DNA from: DATKXU01 sp035528905 | GTDB taxonomy: Bacteria > Armatimonadota > UBA5829 > DTJY01 | Length of the DNA stretch: 37,323 bases | Assembly (NCBI GenBank): GCA_035528905.1 | Contig: DATKXU010000018.1 | Coordinates: 1-37,323, forward strand | Reading direction: 5' to 3' | Part shown: in pieces, positions 22,852-29,033 of the stretch | Position numbering within the stretch: position 1 is the stretch's first letter | Layout: the number at the start of each line of letters is the position of its first letter | Translations under genes and position numbers: made by a program | The notes under the pieces: generated by a model | What the model saw: only the letters and a program-made list of their open reading frames with translations | Databases searched by the model: none | Told to the model about the DNA's origin: nothing

Positions 22852-25347
22852 CTAGCCAATCTCTTGGGCAGGCCACCACTCAGGTTCCAGCGGCTTGATA
22901 ATACCTTTCTCGACGGCTACCGAATATAGCTGAGGCACACACATAATCAGCGTGCCCTCGTAACCTACGGGAACTCCGTCCCACCTGCGGAACTCACGAC
23001 CTGTAAGCATCGGGCCTGTAAACATCCCTGCTGCGTATCCTTCATCCAGTTCATCAGCCAGTCTTGAAGCCTGTTCACTGAAGCCGTAGATAGATAGAGC
23101 GCGAAGGTAGTATGTTCCAGCGACCCCGCTGAGAGCGCCGTCTGTATAACGTTCGAAAGTGGGCATCCGATCGCCAAAGATCCTGGGAAGCATATGATCT
23201 TCCTCTCGAATTGGAAGCAGGTTTATCGGGAGCCCCATTTTCGCAGTGGGAGGACCGATTTCAGCGCGAAGTCGTTCCAGACCCCGAAGCGCATTCCGGG
23301 CTTTCTCGTCATCTAACAGTCCGAAAGCAATGGCCGGCCCGTTCACCCATATGAAAGCGTAGTCGTGAAGCTGTGCATCTCGACTGCGCCATCCGGCAAC
23401 CCAACCCGTTTCAGGATTCACCAATACTTCTGCATAGACAGCGCGGATTCCGTGTGCGACGTCCCTGCAGCGGCGCGCTGTGCTGCGGTGTCCCAAATCG
23501 GACATCAAGGCGGAAGCATTTCTCATCGCGCGATAGGTCCAGGCGTTTACATATGCGTCAATGTGACCGAATCCGATCACGTCCATCGTGTTCGAACTCC
23601 AGCGATAGGAGCCGGAATTACCGGACAGGTCTTGGCAGACAGCCAGGCCCTGCTCGCCAATGGTGCTCAACATGCGCTCGGCAGCCTCCAGCAGGCCGGG
23701 CTCCACGCTCTTCAACCAATGCATATCCGGTTCGGCATTATGAATGCGCCCGGCTGCGCAAACCAGAATCGGGTCTGCATCCATGTACAGATTGCGGAAG
23801 TATGTATAACCTCCGCCGTCCAATAGGGCCTTACCTATGGTAAACCGCGCCAATTTCATAGGATCGGGGCCTTCGGCCGGCCTCTTGGTATGAACCAACA
23901 TATCGGCCGGCGATCCTTGGCATACGTGACAGTTTGTCGAGGCGGGATGATTCGAGAAACCCCGATACTCCGGCCTGAAACACGCGAATAAAGCAGGCCA
24001 TCGGGTTGCTATGCCTTTGGGAATGTTTTCAACATCGGAGGCTGTATCCGGCTCCAGCTTGCTGACGCCTAATTCAAACACGGCTGATACGCGGCCGGCG
24101 GGAATCACCTGGCAGTCATTCGGCTCAGGTCGCGGCCCAAGCACGAATCCGCCGGTTACGCAGGCATTGTCGTGCCAACTCTCTATCTGCACTCTGGATG
24201 TACCCGGGTCGCCCTCGATGAGTCGGCACAGCAGGCATCCTACGTCATCGGTTGCCCACATGAACGGGAGTTCGACATCTCCGTTTCTGCCGGGCTGCCT
24301 GGTCGGAACAGCGGCCGCGCCTGTAGTTCCGGCCATACCATTCCAAACGAGTCGCCAGGCCTCCGCTTCTATAACAGGCACGTCTTTCTCTGATGATTGT
24401 GTTAGTTCCACGATAATTCGATCGGGTTCGACTGTAAATGCCGCGTCCAATGTAACGCCGGGTAAAGCTTTGAGCCCCGTGTAAGTTACACGGTTGGCGT
24501 CAACATTCACGCTGCCGCTCCATAGGTGACAAGGGTAGTCTTCGGTCAGTGTTCTTATCATCGGACCGCTCAAGCCGCTCAGGGCAAATTGGCCAAACAA
24601 TTGAGACGCAAGAACGCGGTTTCGTGTCGCGCCGGAGGGATCATACGCGCTCCAGCCAAGATGCATGATGATGGGCCTTATCAACGAGAAACCTATGGAA
24701 AGCCGATCGCTTTCGAAAAGAAGCATATCCGGCCTGTCGGTTACACGCATTCCCTGCGGCGCTGATGGTTTTATTGCTTTCCTGGTTAGTATGGGGGAGT
24801 ACGACGCGCTGCATGGGCTGTCTTCCAGGGGCTTTCCGTAAGCTGCAAGCGGCGCGAGAATTCCGAAAGGCACGTTATACGGTCCACCGTTACACTCACC
24901 GTGGCTTGGGTAGACGGGGTGCTCGCGGTCGCATTCAACTCGGAGAACGCAAGTCTCCAGGCCGTTCAAATCAACAACAAGCGGAGGTTTGGAAAGCACC
25001 TGGCGGAAGAAGTCCTCCATCTGCTCGATAGGCATGTCCTGGCTTAAGCCTTCTCCTTGTATTCTAGGGTCGGGCGGAACAGCGACTTCCTTGACGATCT
25101 TCCAGGAGTTCTTTCGTGAGTCAAAGGTAGAAATGATAAGATGGGCGGGATGGGTCGGAACACCGGGTACAAAGCGTCCGGCCACCCCGGTTCCCAGTTC
25201 CAGACGGTCAATACTTACTCGCCGTCCAAACCTGAGGTATCTGACGGCGGTCTGCCCGTCGACGAGAACACCGAGCCTGTCGTGAAGAACCGGCTTAATA
25301 CCGCCATGTGATACCGATCTTTCGTTCAACATTCTCGTGTCTCTCAT
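22852..25347 (-). CDS. Large putative six-hairpin glycosidase
   Basis: An 831-residue protein without signal peptide. The N-terminal half (1-430) looks beta-rich. The C-terminal half (about 480-800) reads as an (alpha/alpha)6-barrel of the kind in GH63/GH78/GH15-like enzymes: 'TNCHVCQGSPADML', 'GGGYTYFRNLYMDADPI', 'GNSGSYRWSSNTMDVIGFGHIDAYVNAWTYRAM', 'GWVAGWRSRDAQLHDYAFIWVNGPAIAFGLL'. The Asp and Glu candidates for catalysis cannot be assigned. Start: ATG 25347 has GGAGG 8 bases upstream; the frame reaches 25386. The stop at 22852 lies 55 bases from the hairpin cluster. It could process oligosaccharides in the cytoplasm, but the family is not certain. Confidence 0.65.
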   Translation of the reverse strand: MRDTRMLNERSVSHGGIKPVLHDRLGVLVDGQTAVRYLRFGRRVSIDRLELGTGVAGRFVPGVPTHPAHLIISTFDSRKNSWKIVKEVAVPPDPRIQGEGLSQDMPIEQMEDFFRQVLSKPPLVVDLNGLETCVLRVECDREHPVYPSHGECNGGPYNVPFGILAPLAAYGKPLEDSPCSASYSPILTRKAIKPSAPQGMRVTDRPDMLLFESDRLSIGFSLIRPIIMHLGWSAYDPSGATRNRVLASQLFGQFALSGLSGPMIRTLTEDYPCHLWSGSVNVDANRVTYTGLKALPGVTLDAAFTVEPDRIIVELTQSSEKDVPVIEAEAWRLVWNGMAGTTGAAAVPTRQPGRNGDVELPFMWATDDVGCLLCRLIEGDPGTSRVQIESWHDNACVTGGFVLGPRPEPNDCQVIPAGRVSAVFELGVSKLEPDTASDVENIPKGIATRWPALFACFRPEYRGFSNHPASTNCHVCQGSPADMLVHTKRPAEGPDPMKLARFTIGKALLDGGGYTYFRNLYMDADPILVCAAGRIHNAEPDMHWLKSVEPGLLEAAERMLSTIGEQGLAVCQDLSGNSGSYRWSSNTMDVIGFGHIDAYVNAWTYRAMRNASALMSDLGHRSTARRCRDVAHGIRAVYAEVLVNPETGWVAGWRSRDAQLHDYAFIWVNGPAIAFGLLDDEKARNALRGLERLRAEIGPPTAKMGLPINLLPIREEDHMLPRIFGDRMPTFERYTDGALSGVAGTYYLRALSIYGFSEQASRLADELDEGYAAGMFTGPMLTGREFRRWDGVPVGYEGTLIMCVPQLYSVAVEKGIIKPLEPEWWPAQEIG

Positions 25348-25390
25348 CGGTCGAGCCTCCAATTGCTGAGTCTGCTCCTGCATCATCAGG

Positions 25391-25420
25391 ATTGTATCAT
25401 ATGGTGGTTAATCCTGTGTA
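25391..25420 (-). promoter_or_regulatory. Probable promoter of the large glycosidase gene
   Basis: TACACA (25420-25415), 18-bp spacer, TACAAT (25396-25391) on the minus strand; five of six at -10 and four of six at -35. The start would fall about 35 bases before the ATG. Confidence 0.45.
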
Positions 25421-25583
25421 CCATCGACACGATCCTGTTGGGATACGGCCTGCAGAAACACAAGTAGTCTGGAGAAGGCGCGACGGGCTGCCGAGCCCGA
25501 ATTCCACGCAGAAGACGAAAGCGCCGGGCCATGTATCCCAGCGCTTTCCGCAGAGAGAATCCTTGTATTCAGTTGTTTGGCTT

Positions 25584-25670
25584 GCCAGCCATAGCTTTAG
25601 CGAAGGCTGGTAGGGGAACCGTGCCCTCCGCAGAAAGTGATGGCGGTTTTCTCTCCAGTCCAAAGGAGGG
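25584..25670 (+). repeat. Dispersed repeat copy B
   Basis: A hairpin CCAGCC/GGCTGG (25585-25610) with the 'TAGCTTTAGCGAAG' loop, then the shared core (gccctccgcagaaagtga, tggcggttttctc, agtccaaagg) to 25666. Apart from this repeat, an 8-bp inverted repeat (GAAAGCGC 25517-25524, GCGCTTTC 25541-25548) and the promoters at either end, the gap from 25348 to 25780 shows no gene. Confidence 0.7.
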
Positions 25671-25714
25671 ACAACGAATACATGGAGTATCCGTATTCGC
25701 GCGGAAACACAGTG

Positions 25715-25743
25715 TTGACAGGCTGCCGGTTTTGGGGCATAAT
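25715..25743 (+). promoter_or_regulatory. Promoter of the AbrB/PIN toxin-antitoxin operon
   Basis: TTGACA (25715-25720), 17-bp spacer, CATAAT (25738-25743). A 7-bp inverted repeat, CGAATAC (25675-25681) and GTATTCG (25693-25699), lies just upstream and is a candidate operator for autoregulation by the AbrB-type antitoxin. Confidence 0.65.
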
Positions 25744-25780
25744 ATGAATATAGGATTGTCTGATATTCAGGCGGTGCATA

Positions 25781-26083
25781 ATGCGAAGAAGAACAAGGAT
25801 TGAGACCAGCAAAGTGGGTAAGAGGGGGACCATTGTTATCCCCGCCAGCCTTAGGAAGCGATTCGGCATTGAAGAGGGCACTCTGGTGATAGCCGAGGAA
25901 CGCGAGGACGGTATTCTCGTTCGCCCGGCGGTGGCTCTGCCCGTGGAGACTTACTCACCCGAGAGAGTAGCGGAATTCCTGCTGTCGAACGCGGTGGATC
26001 AAGAAGACTATGCAAACGCCGTTGCGCGCGTGAGAGCAATGGGACTCGACCCAGATGCGATCCCGCACATCAAACCGGAGTAA
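25781..26083 (+). CDS. AbrB/MazE-type antitoxin
   Basis: A 100-residue protein with the swapped-hairpin AbrB DNA-binding domain at residues 7-50: 'TSKVGKRGTIVIPASLRKRFGIEEGTLV'. The C-terminal helical half ('YSPERVAEFLLSNAVDQEDYANAVARV') would wrap the toxin. It neutralises the PIN nuclease encoded next and probably represses their shared promoter. The ATG at 25781 follows a GGCGG; the stop is 6 bases before the toxin start. Confidence 0.9.
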   Translation: MRRRTRIETSKVGKRGTIVIPASLRKRFGIEEGTLVIAEEREDGILVRPAVALPVETYSPERVAEFLLSNAVDQEDYANAVARVRAMGLDPDAIPHIKPE

Positions 26084-26089
26084 CCCGAA

Positions 26090-26494
26090 TTGGACAGAGT
26101 GTTTCTTGATGCAAACGTGCTTTTCTCGGCCGCGTATGCTCAAGGATCGCGGCTGCTGGAATTATGGTCGCTGGATGATACTGAATTGGTGACATCGCTT
26201 CTTACTCTGGAGGAGGCGCGAAGGAACTTGTCGGCGCGCAATCAGGACGGCGTCGGTGTTCTGGACGAGTTAGTCTCCAAGATGATGATCGTAGCCGGCA
26301 CGAGAATGGGGCAACTGCCGGAGGGCGCCGAGCTTGCCGACAAAGACATTCCCGTTCTCCTTGCTGCAATCGACTCCGGGTGCAACCATCTTCTAACGGG
26401 CGATAAGCGTCATTTCGACGCACTGTATGGAAAAAGAGTCGGCGGAGTGCTCGTGCAGACACCGGCGCAGTATCTGCGAAGCCGCACGAGATAG
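26090..26494 (+). CDS. PIN-domain toxin ribonuclease (VapC-like)
   Basis: A 134-residue PIN nuclease. The metal-binding acids of the fold are visible: Asp7 in 'VFLDANVLFSA', a Glu in 'LTLEEARRNL', Asp in 'ADKDIPVLLAAI' and Asp in 'LLTGDKRHF'. Partners of AbrB-type antitoxins with this fold cleave tRNA or rRNA. The start codon is TTG at 26090, supported by GGAG 9 bases upstream, inside the end of the antitoxin gene, and by the conserved DxN starting six codons later. The TTG may keep toxin output below antitoxin output. Confidence 0.9.
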   Translation: MDRVFLDANVLFSAAYAQGSRLLELWSLDDTELVTSLLTLEEARRNLSARNQDGVGVLDELVSKMMIVAGTRMGQLPEGAELADKDIPVLLAAIDSGCNHLLTGDKRHFDALYGKRVGGVLVQTPAQYLRSRTR

Positions 26495-26573
26495 GGCTGG
26501 ATGTGTCATTTGCTGCTGGACTACTGAGGCTCACGCTCCTTGCGCTGGTAAGCCTGCCATGAGTATATCGAAT

Positions 26574-26692
26574 GGCCTGCCATCCGAAGCTCTGAGCCTT
26601 CGGCGAAGAGCGAAGGATGGTGGAGGAGCTGGGCCCTCCGCAAAAAGTGACGGCGGTTTTCTCAAGTCCAAAGGCGATTCGTTTTCGGGAAC
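26574..26692 (+). repeat. Dispersed repeat copy C (longest copy)
   Basis: Hairpin module 26574-26626 (outer stem CCATCC/GGATGG, inner stem GCTCT/AGAGC) plus core module 26633-26675 (gccctccgcaaaaagtga, cggcggttttctc, aagtccaaagg), and a tail 'TTTTCGGGAAC' to 26692. The hairpin module matches 32526-32578, beside the tmRNA, in 51 of 53 positions. Confidence 0.8.
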
Positions 26693-26721
26693 ATTTTATT
26701 GGGACGCCAAGAAACCAATCC

Positions 26722-26750
26722 TCGTCATGCAGGACATCATCTGGTATAAT
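26722..26750 (+). promoter_or_regulatory. Promoter of the MNT/HEPN operon
   Basis: TATAAT at 26745-26750 is perfect; TCGTCA at 26722-26727 (17-bp spacer) is a four-of-six -35. The start would be near 26757, about 20 bases before the ATG. Confidence 0.55.
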
Positions 26751-26775
26751 GCAAGGAGCAGATGGAGTGATGGAA

Positions 26776-27075
26776 ATGAGCCTGAACATACGTGTTGGTC
26801 GTGACAAGATCGCCGAGTTCTGTCGGCGGCATCATATCCGCAAACTCGCATTCTTCGGATCCGTGCTGCGAGACGATTTCGGCTCGGACAGCGATGTTGA
26901 TGTACTGGTTGAGTTTGAACCAGGATATTGTCTCGGTTTGTTCGAATTGATTCGTATTCAACAGGAATTCTCTCGGATGATTGGCAGAGAAGCGGATTTT
27001 CGCACTCCGGAAGACCTCGGCCGTTATATGCGCAACCGCGTGATGGCCGAGTCAGAGGTACAGTATGCTGCCTGA
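26776..27075 (+). CDS. mntA: MNT-type nucleotidyltransferase antitoxin (MntA-like)
   Basis: A 99-residue minimal nucleotidyltransferase. The GS motif is G28-S29 ('LAFFGSVLRDDF') and the metal-binding D40-x-D42 follows ('SDSDVDVLVEF'). In type VII toxin-antitoxin systems this protein blocks the HEPN toxin by attaching AMP units to a tyrosine beside its active site. ATG 26776 has GGAG 8 bases upstream; ATG 26770 is a close alternative. The 3' end overlaps the HEPN gene by 11 bases, so the two are coupled. Confidence 0.92.
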   Translation: MSLNIRVGRDKIAEFCRRHHIRKLAFFGSVLRDDFGSDSDVDVLVEFEPGYCLGLFELIRIQQEFSRMIGREADFRTPEDLGRYMRNRVMAESEVQYAA

Positions 27076-27409
27076 GCTGGACAAAGAGCGGTTACTGCAT
27101 ATCATGGATGCGGCGCGGAAGATCGGCGAATTCATTGCCGGGCTTTCCGAAGAGGACTTCCAGCGCTCCGACCTCGTTCAGCACCGCGTCATCAATTGCC
27201 TCTATATCATCGCCGAAGCGGCTACTCGTATCACGCAAGCCACGCGTGACCGGTTCCCCAACATCGAATGGGATGTGATGCGGGGTATTCGAAACCGCCT
27301 GGCGCATGCCTATTTCGATATCAACCTGGGCATTATCTGGTATTCCGTAACGACTGATACACCTCGACTCTTGGCTGCCGTCGAGAAGATCCTCGCGTCG
27401 GAACAATAG
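27065..27409 (+). CDS. hepT: HEPN-domain ribonuclease toxin (HepT-like)
   Basis: A 114-residue all-helical HEPN (DUF86) RNase. The catalytic motif is R76-N-R-L-A-H81 with Tyr83 two residues on ('RNRLAHAY'), the Rx4HxY signature whose Tyr is AMPylated by MntA. Length and helices ('INCLYIIAEAATRIT') fit the family. It starts 11 bases inside mntA. A 7-bp hairpin follows the stop. Confidence 0.93.
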   Translation: MLPELDKERLLHIMDAARKIGEFIAGLSEEDFQRSDLVQHRVINCLYIIAEAATRITQATRDRFPNIEWDVMRGIRNRLAHAYFDINLGIIWYSVTTDTPRLLAAVEKILASEQ

Positions 27410-27418
27410 CGTGGCCGC

Positions 27419-27435
27419 CGACAGCGCTGCTGTCG
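27419..27435. terminator. Hairpin between convergent genes
   Basis: CGACAGC-GCT-GCTGTCG is a perfect 7-bp stem, 10 bases after the hepT stop. AAAA follows on the plus strand and so TTTT precedes it on the minus strand, which makes it at best a weak bidirectional terminator. Confidence 0.4.
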
Positions 27436-27466
27436 AAAACCAACTTGCTCGTCGTTAGAAAATAGC

Positions 27467-28801
27467 CTAGGCTCCGTCCACCACGACCAACCACTTGTCC
27501 CCGCGTTTCGCCCTGTAGGCGATACGCTTGCTGTCTGAACTGAAAACGGGAGATTCGACGTGGTCGTATTCCTTGCCCTCGGCTCTGTCCACCACGACCA
27601 ACCACTTGTGCCCGCGTCTCGCCTCATAAGCGATGTGGTTGCTGTCGGGACTGAAGATGGGGATTGACGTTCCGTCGTATTCCTTGCCCTCGGCTCCGTC
27701 CACCACGACCAACGGCCTGTGCCCCCGTCTCGCCGGAACGGGTGCAGGACTTGGCGGTGGAGCGGGAATCACCTTACGGCGGATGAACACCTCGCGTACC
27801 CTCTGGCTGGTTTCCTGGCGGGCTGCCTGCAGCAACGCACCATGGGCTGCGGCGCTCTTGGGGAAATCCGCCAGAGCCTCGGCCGCCACCGAGCGCATGA
27901 TTTCCGACTCATCGTGATGTAGCACTTGAATCAGGTCAGGTATTCCCGGTTCGTATTCGCTGCCGCTGATCACATAGCAGCACTGCCAGCGCTGGTACAC
28001 TGAGTGACTTTTATCGTGCATCGTCTTTATTACCAGCGACATGATTCGCGTCCTGGCTGCCGGGCCGCTCTCCTTAGCTTTCTGGATGAGGGCTCTCAGG
28101 GCGGCGAATGGATGGTATCCTGACTCGGCGTGCAGCATCCGTTCCAGGAAGGTTTCTGCTGATGTGCTCCGGATCTGGTCCGGTGTATACAGCAAATCGC
28201 CGGTAGGCGAACCGCCGGGCGGCTTGGTCTCCTCTGTGCGCGGTGGAGCGGGAATCACCTTACGGCGGATGAGCACGTCGCGTACCCTCTGGCTGGTTTC
28301 CTGGCGGGCTGCCTGCAGTAGCGCATCATGGGCGGCGGCGCTTTTCGGGAACTTCACCAGAGCTTCGGCCGCCACCGAGCGCATGGTGTCCGACTCATCG
28401 TGATGTAGCACTCGAATTAGGTCACGTATTCCCGGTTCGTATTCGCTGCCGCTGATCACATAGCAGCACTGGTAGCGCTGGTACACTGAGTGGCTTTTAT
28501 CGTGCATCGTTCTTATTACCGGCGACATGATTCGCGTCCTGGCTGCCGGGCCGCTCTCCTTAGCTTTCTGGATGAGGGCTTTCATGTCGACGAACCACTG
28601 GTATCCCGACTTGGGGTGCTCCATTCGTTCCAGGAAAACTTCTGCGGCTGTGCTTCGGATCTCCTGCGGCGTGTAAGTCAAATCGCCCGCCTGGAAACCG
28701 CTAGGCGGGCGGGCGTCCAAAGACTGGCCTTGCGCGCAGGCTGGCAGAATTGCCAGCGCCAAGAGTGAACAGATCATTCCCAATACCAGATGCCTTTTCA
28801 T
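27467..28801 (-). CDS. Secreted HEAT-like repeat protein with truncated TolB-like propeller
   Basis: A 444-residue exported protein. The signal peptide (1-26) ends in 'LALAILPACAQ', possibly a lipoprotein site although the Pro at -2 is unusual. Two HEAT-like modules of 162 residues follow, nearly identical at DNA level, each with 'CCYVISGSEYEPGI.DLI.VLHHDES' and 'MRSVAAEAL..FPKSAAAH.ALLQAARQETSQRVR'. A Pro-rich linker precedes 2.3 units of a 37-residue TolB/WD40-like blade ('KWLVVVDGAEGKEYD', 'FSPDSNHIAY'). The protein stops abruptly inside a blade, while propellers normally need 5-8, so it is probably truncated. Start: ATG 28801 with GGGG upstream; the frame extends to 28870. It shares its HEAT module with the next gene. 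Confidence 0.75.
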   Translation of the reverse strand: MKRHLVLGMICSLLALAILPACAQGQSLDARPPSGFQAGDLTYTPQEIRSTAAEVFLERMEHPKSGYQWFVDMKALIQKAKESGPAARTRIMSPVIRTMHDKSHSVYQRYQCCYVISGSEYEPGIRDLIRVLHHDESDTMRSVAAEALVKFPKSAAAHDALLQAARQETSQRVRDVLIRRKVIPAPPRTEETKPPGGSPTGDLLYTPDQIRSTSAETFLERMLHAESGYHPFAALRALIQKAKESGPAARTRIMSLVIKTMHDKSHSVYQRWQCCYVISGSEYEPGIPDLIQVLHHDESEIMRSVAAEALADFPKSAAAHGALLQAARQETSQRVREVFIRRKVIPAPPPSPAPVPARRGHRPLVVVDGAEGKEYDGTSIPIFSPDSNHIAYEARRGHKWLVVVDRAEGKEYDHVESPVFSSDSKRIAYRAKRGDKWLVVVDGA

Positions 28802-28913
28802 GTTGATCCCCTTTCTTAGTCGTATAGGTTCACTGCTTAATAAGCCTACGGCAAATGCCCCGGCAATCACATCACCGGCGCTTTCGCTAGAGAGAGTCAG
28901 TGTTAAGATAACA

Positions 28914-28992
28914 TTGGTGGCAGAATTGTTACCTCCGCAAAAAGTGACGGCGGTCTTTCCCTCAAGTCCAAAGGCGAGTTCGTTTCGGGAAC
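28914..28992 (+). repeat. Dispersed repeat copy D
   Basis: Shares 'GAATTGTT' and the core (cctccgcaaaaagtgacgg, cggtctttcc) and 'tcaagtccaaaggcgagttc' plus 'GTTTCGGGAAC' with copy C. It lies between the two HEAT-containing genes. Confidence 0.75.
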
Positions 28993-29033
28993 AAGCTCCT
29001 GAGATACCGACAATAGGGCTACTCTCCCCTGGG

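Noticed and set aside
25531..25803. A 90-codon frame before the AbrB-type antitoxin
   Set aside because: It is a translation of dispersed repeat copy B and of the antitoxin promoter, so not a gene.
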